Shown piece after piece: positions 1 through 9,818 of a stretch of DNA of 64,000 bases. Every line of letters begins with the position of its first letter. Position 1 is the stretch's first letter. The notes beneath the pieces are model-generated. The model was given only the letters and a program-made list of their open reading frames with translations, was not told where the DNA came from and did not search any database. A program made the position numbers and the translations under genes. The stretch is from Limanda limanda (lineage: Eukaryota > Chordata > Actinopteri > Pleuronectiformes > Pleuronectidae): NCBI RefSeq assembly GCF_963576545.1, contig NC_083641.1, forward strand, positions 19,917,523-19,981,522, in the 5' to 3' direction.

Positions 1-230
1 GATCTTTTTATTGTTATTTACTGTATTTGTTTGTATTTTTTGTTTGTCTGTTTGTCAGCAGGGTTACTCAAAAACTACTGAACTGATTTTAATGAAATTT
101 TGCAGAGGGGTGGTGCATGAACCAAGGAAGGGCCCACAAGCTGATCCAAAGAGAGAACAGGATCCAGGGATTACTTATTTCCACTTTCTTTAATACAGCA
201 AGATAGGGCACACTTTTAGTTCTGTTCAAC
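1..230 (+). repeat. Dispersed repeat family A, fragment (inverted-end, MITE-like)
   Basis: The stretch from GTTTGTCTGTTTGTCAGCAGG through 'aactactgaactgatttt' and 'gggcacac' matches the left half of a repeat present elsewhere in this window (8218-8445, 30160-30335, 44780-45085, 45600-46080). Better copies start with a TTACCTCCGCC-like end and finish with GGCGGAGGTA, so the ends are inverted. No protein is encoded. Orientation here is plus, and the right half is missing. It lies in dhx36 intron 1. Confidence 0.65.
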
Positions 231-504
231 ACGGTTCAACTGTTAATATCGAAGTATCACAAACTTTCATGAAACCACACAAGGAGTTTGGAGTCAAGCT
301 GTCTCGCAGACACTGTAAACATGAGCTCACAACCCAGAAAGTGTTTTCATTACTGCTATGATGCTCAAAGCTGTGCTGTACTTTACTAACTCATTACACA
401 CATAACAGGACTATATACAGTACAATACTTAGTACTCATAGTGCAAGTACCTCGAAGTGTTTGAGTAAAGTAAGTGAAAGGTGTTTTATCATGTACACAT
501 TCTG
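231..504. other. dhx36 intron 1 sequence, nothing recognised
   Basis: AT-rich intronic sequence between the two repeat fragments. No exon of DHX36 is recognisable in the minus frames. Confidence 0.5.
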
Positions 505-605
505 TTGACCTCTTTTATATTTGTTGTATTCTCTTGTCTACCTCATTCTGATGCTGTAATTCCCGGGCTGTGGGATCAATAAAGTTTTCTCTTATCTTAT
601 TTAAA
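505..605 (+). repeat. Probable retroposon 3' tail in dhx36 intron 1
   Basis: The segment 'gctgtgggatcaataaag' followed by TTATCTTATTT resembles the 3' end of common fish LINE-type elements, which finish with 'gggatcaataaagt' and a short tandem tail. It contains an AATAAA but in plus orientation, opposite to dhx36, so it is not the gene's own poly(A) signal. The class is inferred from memory. Confidence 0.5.
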
Positions 606-691
606 TGTACTCCGTTACTTTTCACCACTGATGTTACACAGCCTGCTCGCCACAGTGAGCCAGAGGATGATCTACTGAACACTTTGCCTAC

Positions 692-1003
692 CGATCTCCT
701 GTCGGCCTGTTTCCTCCTCACGGCTCCGAATCTCGCGTACCACATCCCGATGTCCCGGCCCTTCAGATGTGGAGGAGGACGGTCCCGGGGTCCACCTTCT
801 TCTCCTTCTTCTCCTCTTCCTCCTCCTCGCCACTGGCCAGAGTCAGATCTGGATCCTCTGAAACCTCCTCCTCCTCCTCCTCCTCCTCCTCCTCCTCCAT
901 CTCTGTCCCACCTCTCTCTGCTCCCGTCCCGGTGCCCTCGACCTCCTCTTCGGCCTCTCCTCCCACCTCCTCCACTACCACCACCACCGTATCCGTAACT
1001 CAT
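692..1003 (-). CDS. dhx36: DHX36 (RHAU/G4R1) helicase, first coding exon (partial gene)
   Basis: This is the N-terminal 104 codons of the DEAH-box helicase that binds and unwinds G-quadruplex RNA and DNA. The exon opens with MSYGYGGGG, is rich in Gly and Arg (RGG-like), and has 12 consecutive Gly at residues 36-47. It ends with HLKGRDIGMWYARFGAVRRKQADRRS (residues 79-104), which matches the RHAU-specific motif (human HLKGREIGMWYAKK) that caps a G-quartet face. The ATG is at 1003-1001. The reading frame meets a donor GTAGGC after Ser104 in phase 0; the open frame continues to 515 but stops resembling DHX36, so it is read-through into intron 1. The helicase core lies beyond the left edge on this strand. 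Its neighbour gpr149 has the same orientation, as in human. The family assignment is from remembered sequence and is strong because the motif is diagnostic. Confidence 0.93.
863..898 (-). repeat. Trinucleotide (GGA/GGT-type) run encoding polyglycine in DHX36
   Basis: A near-perfect CCT repeat on the plus strand is read on the minus strand as GGA/GGAG-type glycine codons for residues 36-47. Mammalian DHX36 also has an N-terminal polyglycine tract, so the tract is a family trait. Its exact length is likely polymorphic because it is a pure triplet repeat. Confidence 0.85.
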
Positions 1004-1330
1004 CCCGCCGCAGGAGCAGCAGCAGATAACACTGAACCTGCTCCTACGAAGCTAATGGCTAACACCTAGCAACGAGCCGCGCCGGATGGATTTGTGGACT
1101 TTAAACTCAGATTTAAATCATGATGCCCAGGTCATGAGCTGCATTAATTTAGTTTCTTAATAAATATGTGTGTAGTTTAGTTCATGGCACAGCGTTCAGT
1201 CGTAAAATAGCAACACTGAGAAGCTGTTGTCAAAATAAAATCACAGGCTTGCTCCTTTCCATCCGGCATGTCGCACAGAGGTGACGTCAGAGCTGTCTGC
1301 AGGCGCATAATGACGTAGAGCTCAATGGTT
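1004..1330 (-). promoter_or_regulatory. dhx36 5' UTR and putative promoter with CRE
   Basis: Upstream of the dhx36 start codon. A perfect palindromic cAMP-response element TGACGTCA lies at 1282-1289 and a half-site TGACGTA at 1311-1317. An inverted CCAAT (ATTGG-like 'aatggttgg') follows at about 1323. The segment is richer in G+C than the flanking DNA and shows no TATA box. CRE sites near transcription starts are typical of housekeeping promoters. The start site itself cannot be placed from sequence. Confidence 0.5.
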
Positions 1331-1396
1331 GGTCGCTCCACTCTCCCAAATCACACACACCATAGATATATGTATGACACACACACTCCCAAATCT

Positions 1397-1461
1397 CACA
1401 CACACACACACACGCACACACACACACACACACACACAAACAGACACACACACAGACACAG

Positions 1462-1509
<48 letters not shown>
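1397..1509. repeat. Interrupted (CA)n microsatellite
   Basis: About 110 bp of CA dinucleotides with CG and CAGA interruptions. The frames through it give only meaningless Thr-His or Cys-Val repeats. Confidence 0.95.
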
Positions 1510-1511
<2 letters not shown>

Positions 1512-1763
1512 TCCCAAATCTAATCTTGTCCAAATCCTAAACTTTTTTGTTTTATTTTTTCTCCCACAAAATGAATCAACTCCATTGAGAAGATGATTGT
1601 CATTATTATTTTCAATCAGAACACGGGGCTGACATTTAATATCTACTGAGTGTAACAGTAATAAATTCTAAAACATTTTAAAAAAAATAGCCCCCAACAA
1701 TTGAAGTGAATTGCTGAAAAACATTTTTAATGAAATATAGGCCTATTGTATCATTCCCTGTGT

Positions 1764-1933
1764 ATCCATCCATCCAGCATCCATGCATCCATGCATCCAT
1801 GCAGCATCCATGCATCCATGCATCCATGCATCCATCCATCCATCCATCCATCCATCCATCCATCCATCCATCCATCCATCCATCCATCCATCCATCCATC
1901 CATCCATCCATCCATCCATCCATCCATCCATCC
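1764..1933. repeat. (ATCC)n tetranucleotide microsatellite
   Basis: About 170 bp of ATCC units, with GCATCC variants at the left end. It directly abuts a retroposon tail at 1945-2180 in the orientation expected if it grew from that element's short GGAT tail. Confidence 0.95.
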
Positions 1934-2185
1934 TTCCACCATTATCTGTACGACTTATTCTTAAAGGGTCACTGGGGGCTGAAGTCCATCCCAGTAGAAA
2001 TTAGGCGACTGGATACAGCCTGGAAAGTATCACGGTGCCAAATAGCCAATAATGCTCACGTTCACACCTACAGTCAGTTTACCTCAATGTGCATGTATCT
2101 GCATATTTGACAGGGAGGAAGCGTGGGTATCTGTAGAAAACCCCTGCAGACACAAGGAGAACATGTACCAACCTGTGTATCCAAT
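1934..2185 (-). repeat. SINE/L2-type retroposon 3' region
   Basis: Read on the minus strand this has 'acatgttctccttgtgtctg', then a 'gtttt' block, then 'cctggataca' and 'cagtgaccctttaa', ending in the GGAT tetranucleotide array. This order matches the copies at 51590-51875 (plus strand) and 35525-35765 (minus strand). The family is very common in teleosts. I assign it to an L2-tailed SINE/LINE group from memory. Confidence 0.65.
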
Positions 2186-5100
2186 ACAAAATATATAATG
2201 TTCTCCTTAAGGAACCTCCACCCCCAGGCTGTTATCATCCTGACCTGGAACCTTCTGCCAATTTCTAACTGTTAGGATTTGAGAGAGACAGTTATATGCT
2301 GTAAGTGTAACTGCAGCCTGTACCCGACTGCTCCCAGCTCAGCAGAACATCAGGTAATGACCTGTTGTCTGGGCCTTAAAGGTTACAGCCAAGTGAAGTA
2401 GATCCACCATGACTGCTGTGGACAGTATCACCTTAAGGGCTCCGGCTCTGCTGGAGTTTGTACATTGTTGGTGAATATTGTCCATCAGCAGATTCAAAAC
2501 ATTTACCCCAGATTTAAAAGAGTTAAAAAAAGTCTGCAGCTCTTCCCTGAGGTGCTCTGTTGGCCAAATCCTCATTTTTATAGCTGTGCTTTCTCCTAGT
2601 TTAGTTCATTTCTTATCTTTAAATTATTGTATTTCTTTATCTGTGCTGTTTCGCTATGTGATCTTCTTTTATTGTTTTTAAATTATTTCTAATTGTTTGC
2701 CTTCAATTCAAGATATGATCAGCAGGTTTGTTGTGATTCAAATTTGTTCTTATTTCGACATTTATGGGAGATTATAAACTACACACTTTCCTCATGTCTT
2801 ATTGTCTTTCAGCAAATATCTATATGCTTCAACACTGTCTTGTTTTAAATTAGCAGGAGTATCAAATGAAGGAGATGTTCTATTTCCTATTCTCTCTGAT
2901 TCTTTCTCCCGCTCTCTCCTTCTATCTTTCGCTCACACCATGCCAAAGCAATATACACCCAGCTATATCCGTGAAGCAATATATGTGAATAGAAAGAGAG
3001 GGATGAGAGGCGTGAACGAGTCATTCATGCGGCTGTGCAAGATCATTTTCACGGGATCATGTTCATGGGAGGCGGCAGAGAAGATTCCACCCTTAAGCTC
3101 TGTGTCGCTGTCACGAAATATCACACATCACCACTTTTAAATGAACGTCCTCCTTTCGCACGCTCATGTTCTCTTGTCACCGTGGCACAGACACAGGCGA
3201 GGATTTTATACTTTTTCATTTTGTGAGCTGTGAAATGAAAATTTATGCAGCTTGTCCACATAAAGTAGAATTCAGCTGCCCACACACACACGCACATACA
3301 CACACACACACACACAGATATTGGTTGAAGGCTGTGTTTTCATCAGCTCTCTCTAATTAAACCTCCACTGTATCTCTCTCTGTTTTTTACTTTGACAGAA
3401 ATATATTCAGTCCTCTTTGAGCATGACTCCAAAAAAACAGTACAAACCAACTGCAGACTGCTAAACTTTGCTTATTTGAATCAGGAGTGACTCATAGTTT
3501 TCTGCCTCAGCTTCTAATACTTGTATTTGTTATTAGTGTGAAACAGATACTGTGCACAGTTGGCTGCTCTAAGGGGAACAGGTGAGGGATTCAAAATGAG
3601 CTGGAGTCAGAGTGAGCAATGAAGGAAAATAGTGGAGCAGTGTATATCATTTTAAAGAGAATGAAGGCGAGATGGAGCGGGAGACATGAGACGGAACCTT
3701 TTCGAGTGAGGTGACGTGAAAACAAATGGATATTAAAAAAGAAAGCTCTGTTTCGTAGCCCCTCCCACTTTAATCCCGTCAGCACTGTCGTGGGTGCACT
3801 GCCCTTCTGCACACCTTGTTTTCACACCTTGTGGACAGCCTGTGATGAATACAAACGACACCTGACCCTAATGAATAATTTATCTAAGATCAAAAAACCC
3901 TCAGATGAAACACATCATGATTTAGCATAGGTTGGTTTCTTCTCTTCTTCTGGATGTGGCTTATATTCTAAATAATGCATGCGCTCGCTGAAGGTACATG
4001 GAGGTTTCAAGCCGCTCCATTGATGAAGGCTTACCTGCGCCTTATTGTTGCAGCATAAAACGAGAGGTTGTGAGATCAGAGAGAAAACATTAAGAGTAGC
4101 TGCTGGTCTTTGATAATTACTTTTCATGTTATCTTACTTGTCGTTATTACTGCCTGCATTGCCGTTTCTACCATTTGCTTTCCAGCCACTCACCTCCTGA
4201 AGCGTCTGCACCTCCAAATGTCTGCATATACACACGGGTATGCAAAAAGATAATGGGTAATTAGCAAAAACCTGTTCTTGTGTTTTTCATCTCAAGCGCA
4301 CACTACATAATACCATATATGTATACAGCTGTTGTGGATTAGTCACATTAATTTCATCCTCAGGGCACAACAACCCATGATGGTTCCCCTCTATGTAGGT
4401 CAGTCTCTTAAGTAGTTACTTATCACGCTTTATTTGCTTTTATTGCATAATAAAGGATCCCATTGCAGGCGCTTGTGCATGACCTTATCGGTCTTGATTA
4501 CAGGAATGAGCAAACAGACCAAAACTGGTGCAGCTAAGGTGCAGTTTCAACCTCTTACAAAGGGGACAAATGACAGTTTTACTTGTGAACCTATTTTTTG
4601 AAGCTAAACCATAGTCCTGTTAAAACGAGAGAATAAGCAGATGATCAAATTACTTCCACCACGTTAGGCTGCAGAGATGAAACCCCGCTGAGCTGAAAAC
4701 CTTTGGCACCATTAACCGCCGTCGACATTGAATACAAAACCTCACATCCATTATGATTCATACACAAGCGTGCGTTATTTTTCTTTTAACTTTTTATTCG
4801 CCCAGGAGCCCTCGACACAATGAAATGCACGCCAACCTTGTTGGAGGCAATTTCCCTGTATGAATCTTTAATGACCACATTCTTCAGGAGGATGTGACAC
4901 ATTGCTGCTGATGAAGTGATCTCACAAGAGGAACAATTTAAAAGGCTGCAGATGAAGTCCACAAAGTGTCGACGCTGTATTGAAGATCAAGCGAACAAAC
5001 AGCTGATAAATAAAAGACACCATCAAAAAATAACCAGAATACGCATCTATTCTTAAATTAGTCTTTAATACCTATGTTACTGCTGTTTGTACACACACAT

Positions 5101-6292
5101 GTGCATATAAATGAAGATATAAGTTATGATACTGATATTGTCAGTGAAAGAGAGTCAAGATTTGTATGCTTCTGTTTACCGGGATGCTCAAATTATTCCA
5201 TTCCTGAATTTAAATACCGAAAGTGAGAGGCCTCCTTGGCTCACTGATTGGATATCGCAGTGAACTGAGCTGGCAGAGAGACGATTCCCCGCAAAGTGGT
5301 CCGGGGATGTACATTCATATGCTGCCTACTGTAGTAAAACTATGCACACTGTCACTTATGTAAATTGCACCGAAAGTGCATGAGGCAGAAAACAGCTCTG
5401 CATAAGTGTCCCCTCAACCCCTTCTCCAATGATCACTTGTACTCTCCTTTCAATGCTTGACTCCTCTCCTCTCCTTTTTCCTCTCCTCCTATTTTAGACT
5501 TTCAGCACAGATAGTGGTCTCTCCAATTTGATAGTAGCAACATTACCTGTGTTACACATGATGGATGTATAGGAGCAGGGTGCAATTAAGTTAAACACGC
5601 AATAAGTTAAAGAAATACACAGAATTAAACACATTCTTATAAGAGGAACAATGGAATACGTTTGGTGGCTGACATCACAAACCATTACTGTCAGAGTTAA
5701 CCCTCATCCTTATGGGTAAGGCTACTTCCCACACACAAAATGTACTACAACACACATTGGGATGAGTCAGACTCATGGGTCAGGTGACCCTCCCCTCACA
5801 GCTGAGTCACCGGTGATTGAGTCTGCAGAAGCTGCTTCAAATCAGACATGTGACCACACCGCGGCCCCTCCTCTTCCACGTCTAGGGGAGTTTCTCTGTT
5901 AATGTATCGGTTTTATGACGTCAGGCGGCCACACGGTGAAGGTCTGGGCATGAATACAGATGTTCTGCTGGAAAACTGTTTCTCTCTCCTGCCCGCCGCT
6001 TCCTTCGGTTCTATCTCTTTCTCTCCCGCTCCCACCGATTCACTACTATCTGCTCTTTCACAAGCTAATCTATCTCTATGCACTCCACACGCAGGTGATG
6101 CATGTGCTCTCGTGCTGCTATCTCAAGAGGAAGTACAAGAGAAGACGATTACATCAGTGTTTACTGTCAGTTTGGATTGAGTGATCAGAAGGAGGTAAAA
6201 ATGATTAGGGAAATTTGTCTCTCATCATTTGTGGCAGTGTTTCTCTTTCAGCCTCCTCCTGAGAGCCACCCTCTTGTTACCCTGAGTGTGTG
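2186..6292. other. Intergenic dhx36-gpr149 sequence
   Basis: About 4.1 kb with no supported gene. A short CA tract is at 3279-3320. All open frames are short and lack family resemblance. The 3' UTR of gpr149 must occupy part of the right end, but no convincing minus-strand AATAAA close to the stop was found. Confidence 0.5.
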
Positions 6293-6805
6293 TCACTCTT
6301 CCTCCTCCCCAGATTGCTTTCTGTAGGCCTCATTGAGCAGCTGAATCTCCTCTGTATACCCAGAGCTCTCCTGCGTCTGTCGCCGACTGTTCTGGCGATG
6401 CGCCTCTACAGTGTCAGGTATAGTGATGTTGATGGTGTCTGTCTCGGGGTTGCCGCTGTTGGGGATGAGCAGCGAGTAGGACGCCGTCTCGCCCAGGTCG
6501 CAGGAGACGAAGCGGTTCTCCCGTCGCGAGTAGCGCAACGAGGGCGAGCGAGCGTGCGTGGAGGACTGGCTTATGTTGGAGATGATGGAGACGCTGTCCA
6601 TGGCCTCCTCGTTGTCACAAATCTCCAGGACCTCCAGGTGGATCTTGACATTTGTGTCCCCCACCACTGCCCCGATCCCCATTCCCATTCCTATCTCCAT
6701 GCCCATCTCCACGTTGCTGACATTCATGTCCCTGGTCTGGCTTCCTGCGGCTGGGTCATCTGCACTGGGCTCGTGGCCAACTGATTTGGAGCGATACACT
6801 TCCAC
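6293..6805 (-). CDS. gpr149: gpr149 exon 5: C-terminal tail and stop
   Basis: Acceptor CTTAAAG precedes [13 protein letters not shown]. The exon holds a Met/Gly-rich insertion (about 626-648), then [56 protein letters not shown] and [12 protein letters not shown], ending at TGA 6295-6293. Conservation outside the insertion is very high for a receptor tail. Confidence 0.95.
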   Translation of the reverse strand: MEVYRSKSVGHEPSADDPAAGSQTRDMNVSNVEMGMEIGMGMGIGAVVGDTNVKIHLEVLEICDNEEAMDSVSIISNISQSSTHARSPSLRYSRRENRFVSCDLGETASYSLLIPNSGNPETDTINITIPDTVEAHRQNSRRQTQESSGYTEEIQLLNEAYRKQSGEEEE

Positions 6806-9777
6806 CTTTAAGGCAGAAAGATTTACAGTCCAAGTTATGCAAAAACAGTATGGTGCACAATATAATTCAACAATCAAAAGATATATATATATACATATAT
6901 ATATATAGATTTTTTAGTGATGTTACAAGTGTAATCAAGACTTGAACCCTTTACCTTCTTGGCGTTGTTTGGGGATATCCTGAGTCCATCACTGCTGACC
7001 TCATAGGTGGAGAGAGAGAGGGTCTTTCCTGTCGATGATTGGAGAGAGACGGTGCCCTGGAAGGCGCACAAGGGGACAGACAGACCACCCGATGACCGCT
7101 GCATTGAAAAACCAAAGAAAAGGGCAGAAGATGTTGAGTTAACATCGACCGAAATACATTTATTCACTGTGTATTTTCTTCTAACGTTTTTTTTAAAATG
7201 CCAACCATTTGACTAGGACTGCGGATGGAAACTTGCCCGTATGGGTTAATTTGGCATGATGGACCCAAGGTCAAGGTCTTAACACTTTCAAATCCCATTC
7301 AAATCCATCTTGGCTACTCACCATGCTATTGACAAGAAGTACAAAGCGTCTGACGCCTAACATCATCTACAAGTTCTCTGTGCGTCTCGTTCACTTTGTT
7401 CGGACTAAGCGAGCAAAGGTTGCATCCATGTCAATAGCAGGGAGATGAATGTGCCGACCACTTCGATCCCAAGAGTTACAGAGGCGTATATGTAAGAGTC
7501 CTGTCAACATCAGCGAAAGTGAGATGTCTGTTCTCTGTACATATAAAGGCAACCAGAAGCTTTATCTAATTCATTGTATAATGTAACTAATTTCCTCTGG
7601 GTTTCAGCTTGCCATATTTTTTTCAAGTACACGGCTCATTTATTATCACTTGCAAAATCAAATTTCATGTTATCTCATGTTTTTGTATCGCTTTCATGGA
7701 GATCGCTTCACCACACTGTGCATTAAAGTGAGCCTCAGTCAGCGTGATGTGTCTGAGAAAATGCATATTGACGGCGGGGGAAAGGAGACGAGTCTTGTGG
7801 TGCGACGGCAGGGAGACTGGGGAGGGTCTCATTAAGTTTGATGTAATGATTAGATTGTGGCTATGACGCACAGCAGAAACAAAGCGAATGTCATTATCTA
7901 GTTCTCTATGGCTATCTGTTTTCCTGTCATTGTCTTTGCATCATTGTGAAATGAGAGAGAGACGAGCGGGGGAGAGAGAGACACAGGCCGCGATGTTGAG
8001 CTGAAAACACGTCCAGCACATTTAGCAGTTAGAAAGGTTTCCACTTATTTAGTCAAATACCTCTTCTTCTATGAGATGAGTTTACATTTTTAGTTAACAC
8101 TGAAATGTCTTAACAACTTTGAAAAGAACTGACATTGACTTTGTTTCAAGCGTTCTTTCTATCAGCAACGCCAATGACATTAACATCACTCTCACCTGCA
8201 CTTTCTGAGATGCCTATTACCTTCGCCACGTTTTGTACTTCCCCGTTCATCTTTCTGTTGGTGGGTTAATTTTTTTGTTAGCAGGAATATATCAAAATTA
8301 CGAATTTGGGCGAGAAAAGTACCTATTAAAATTTGGTATGGATCCAAGAAAAAGAGAAAAAAAATCGACATTTGGTGTGGCTTGATTTAATTTGAGGGGA
8401 CTGTTGGGACTAGTTGAGAGATATGTGCTGTACTCTGTGCCATACTTGTTGTTTAATGATGGAAACTAGAGTGACACTCAGTAGAGTACATGGCTCCCCC
8501 ATGGTCCAACAGTCCTCTTATGAAACCACATTTAAATCCACTCGATCGCATTTTTATTTGGATCTGCACTAAATTGTACAAGCTCATAAAATAAAAGATA
8601 CTAGTCCCCTAAACATGTCTTTTTTTTCTTTTTCTGAGAAACCAACAAACCCTAAACCTGTCAAAAATTGAATGCGTTCTTCTTGGATTCACACCACATC
8701 CTTTCACCAAGATTCCTGGTAATCCTTCTTTTATAGTTTTGCCTACAAACCATCAAACCAACAACCTCCCTGACCTCCAATTGGCAGAGGTAGTGACATA
8801 AATACTATAACTACAAAACATCAGCATATTAAAACTGTTGTCATAACCTTACCAGCAGGCTAAATTTAGCATTAAGCTCAAAGATTCTCACAGAGCTGCT
8901 GTGGCTGTCGAATCTATGTGTTCCTATTTTTAACAGATGAATTTAAGCAACGCAACAATAATGTAAAATATCGGATATTGACATTTGCTGTATATTGATT
9001 GTGGTTGTTTTATTTCTCTGTCTGACAATCAATACTTCCTCTCATTTCCACCTTAGGGCCTGGTCGGTGAGAACAACATTCATTTACAGTTTGGGATGTG
9101 TTCTCAGAAGGGTAAACAGGCTCCAGTTCCCCGCAGCTGAATGCACATCATTTACCCCTCAGGGAGACGACTTGTGAACGCGCCCCCAGCTCTGTTCTTG
9201 CTAACAGAGAGTATAAAGTCACAGGGAGGGTAAAGATGTCTTTAAGCTCTAATTCCTCCTCTCCCTGTGGATGCTGAAGGCCAGGAGGGCTGACAGCAAG
9301 GAGGGGGAGAAGCTGGGTAATGACATCTCGCCTGCTAATGAGGAACAACACACAGCCAGGAACCACCATAAATCACAGAGTATTTAGGCCTGATGTTCAT
9401 CGTTTGTTTGCCCCTGTGTGTATACACAGTATAATAATACCGCTGTGTGTTAATTTTGATCTTTATGCCGTTTGTGACTGTAGACAGAGGGTTGCTGGAT
9501 CTGTGCAGCTTCATTCTGTCTTTGGTCTTTGGTCTTTGGTCTTTGGTGTTTGACTGTGCATGCACACAGACACACACCCGCCATATACTTCTAACCTAGT
9601 GAGGTCACTGTTTGGCAAAATGCATTTTCTAAATGTCCTCATACTTCCCCTAACCGTAAAACCAAGTCTTCACCCTCAAGCAGCCCTTTGAAAGTGGGTC
9701 AGGTTCCGAGAACTGGGCAAAATATCCTCACTTTCCCAAAATGTCTTTACCCCGTGATGTCTAGGCTCAAAATGGTA

Positions 9778-9818
<41 letters not shown>

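Noticed and set aside
515..691. Continuation of the dhx36 frame beyond residue 104
   Set aside because: A good donor follows Ser104, and the downstream residues overlap a retroposon tail and have no DHX36 similarity.
570..998. 142-codon Pro-rich plus-strand frame
   Set aside because: It is the antisense shadow of the Gly/Arg-rich dhx36 exon.
1764..1933. CRISPR-like array
   Set aside because: A simple tetranucleotide repeat with no spacers, in a eukaryotic context.
1730..2110. Open frames with Ile-His-Pro-Ser or Met-Asp-Gly-Trp repeats
   Set aside because: They are translations of the (ATCC)n array in several frames, with no start context or homology.
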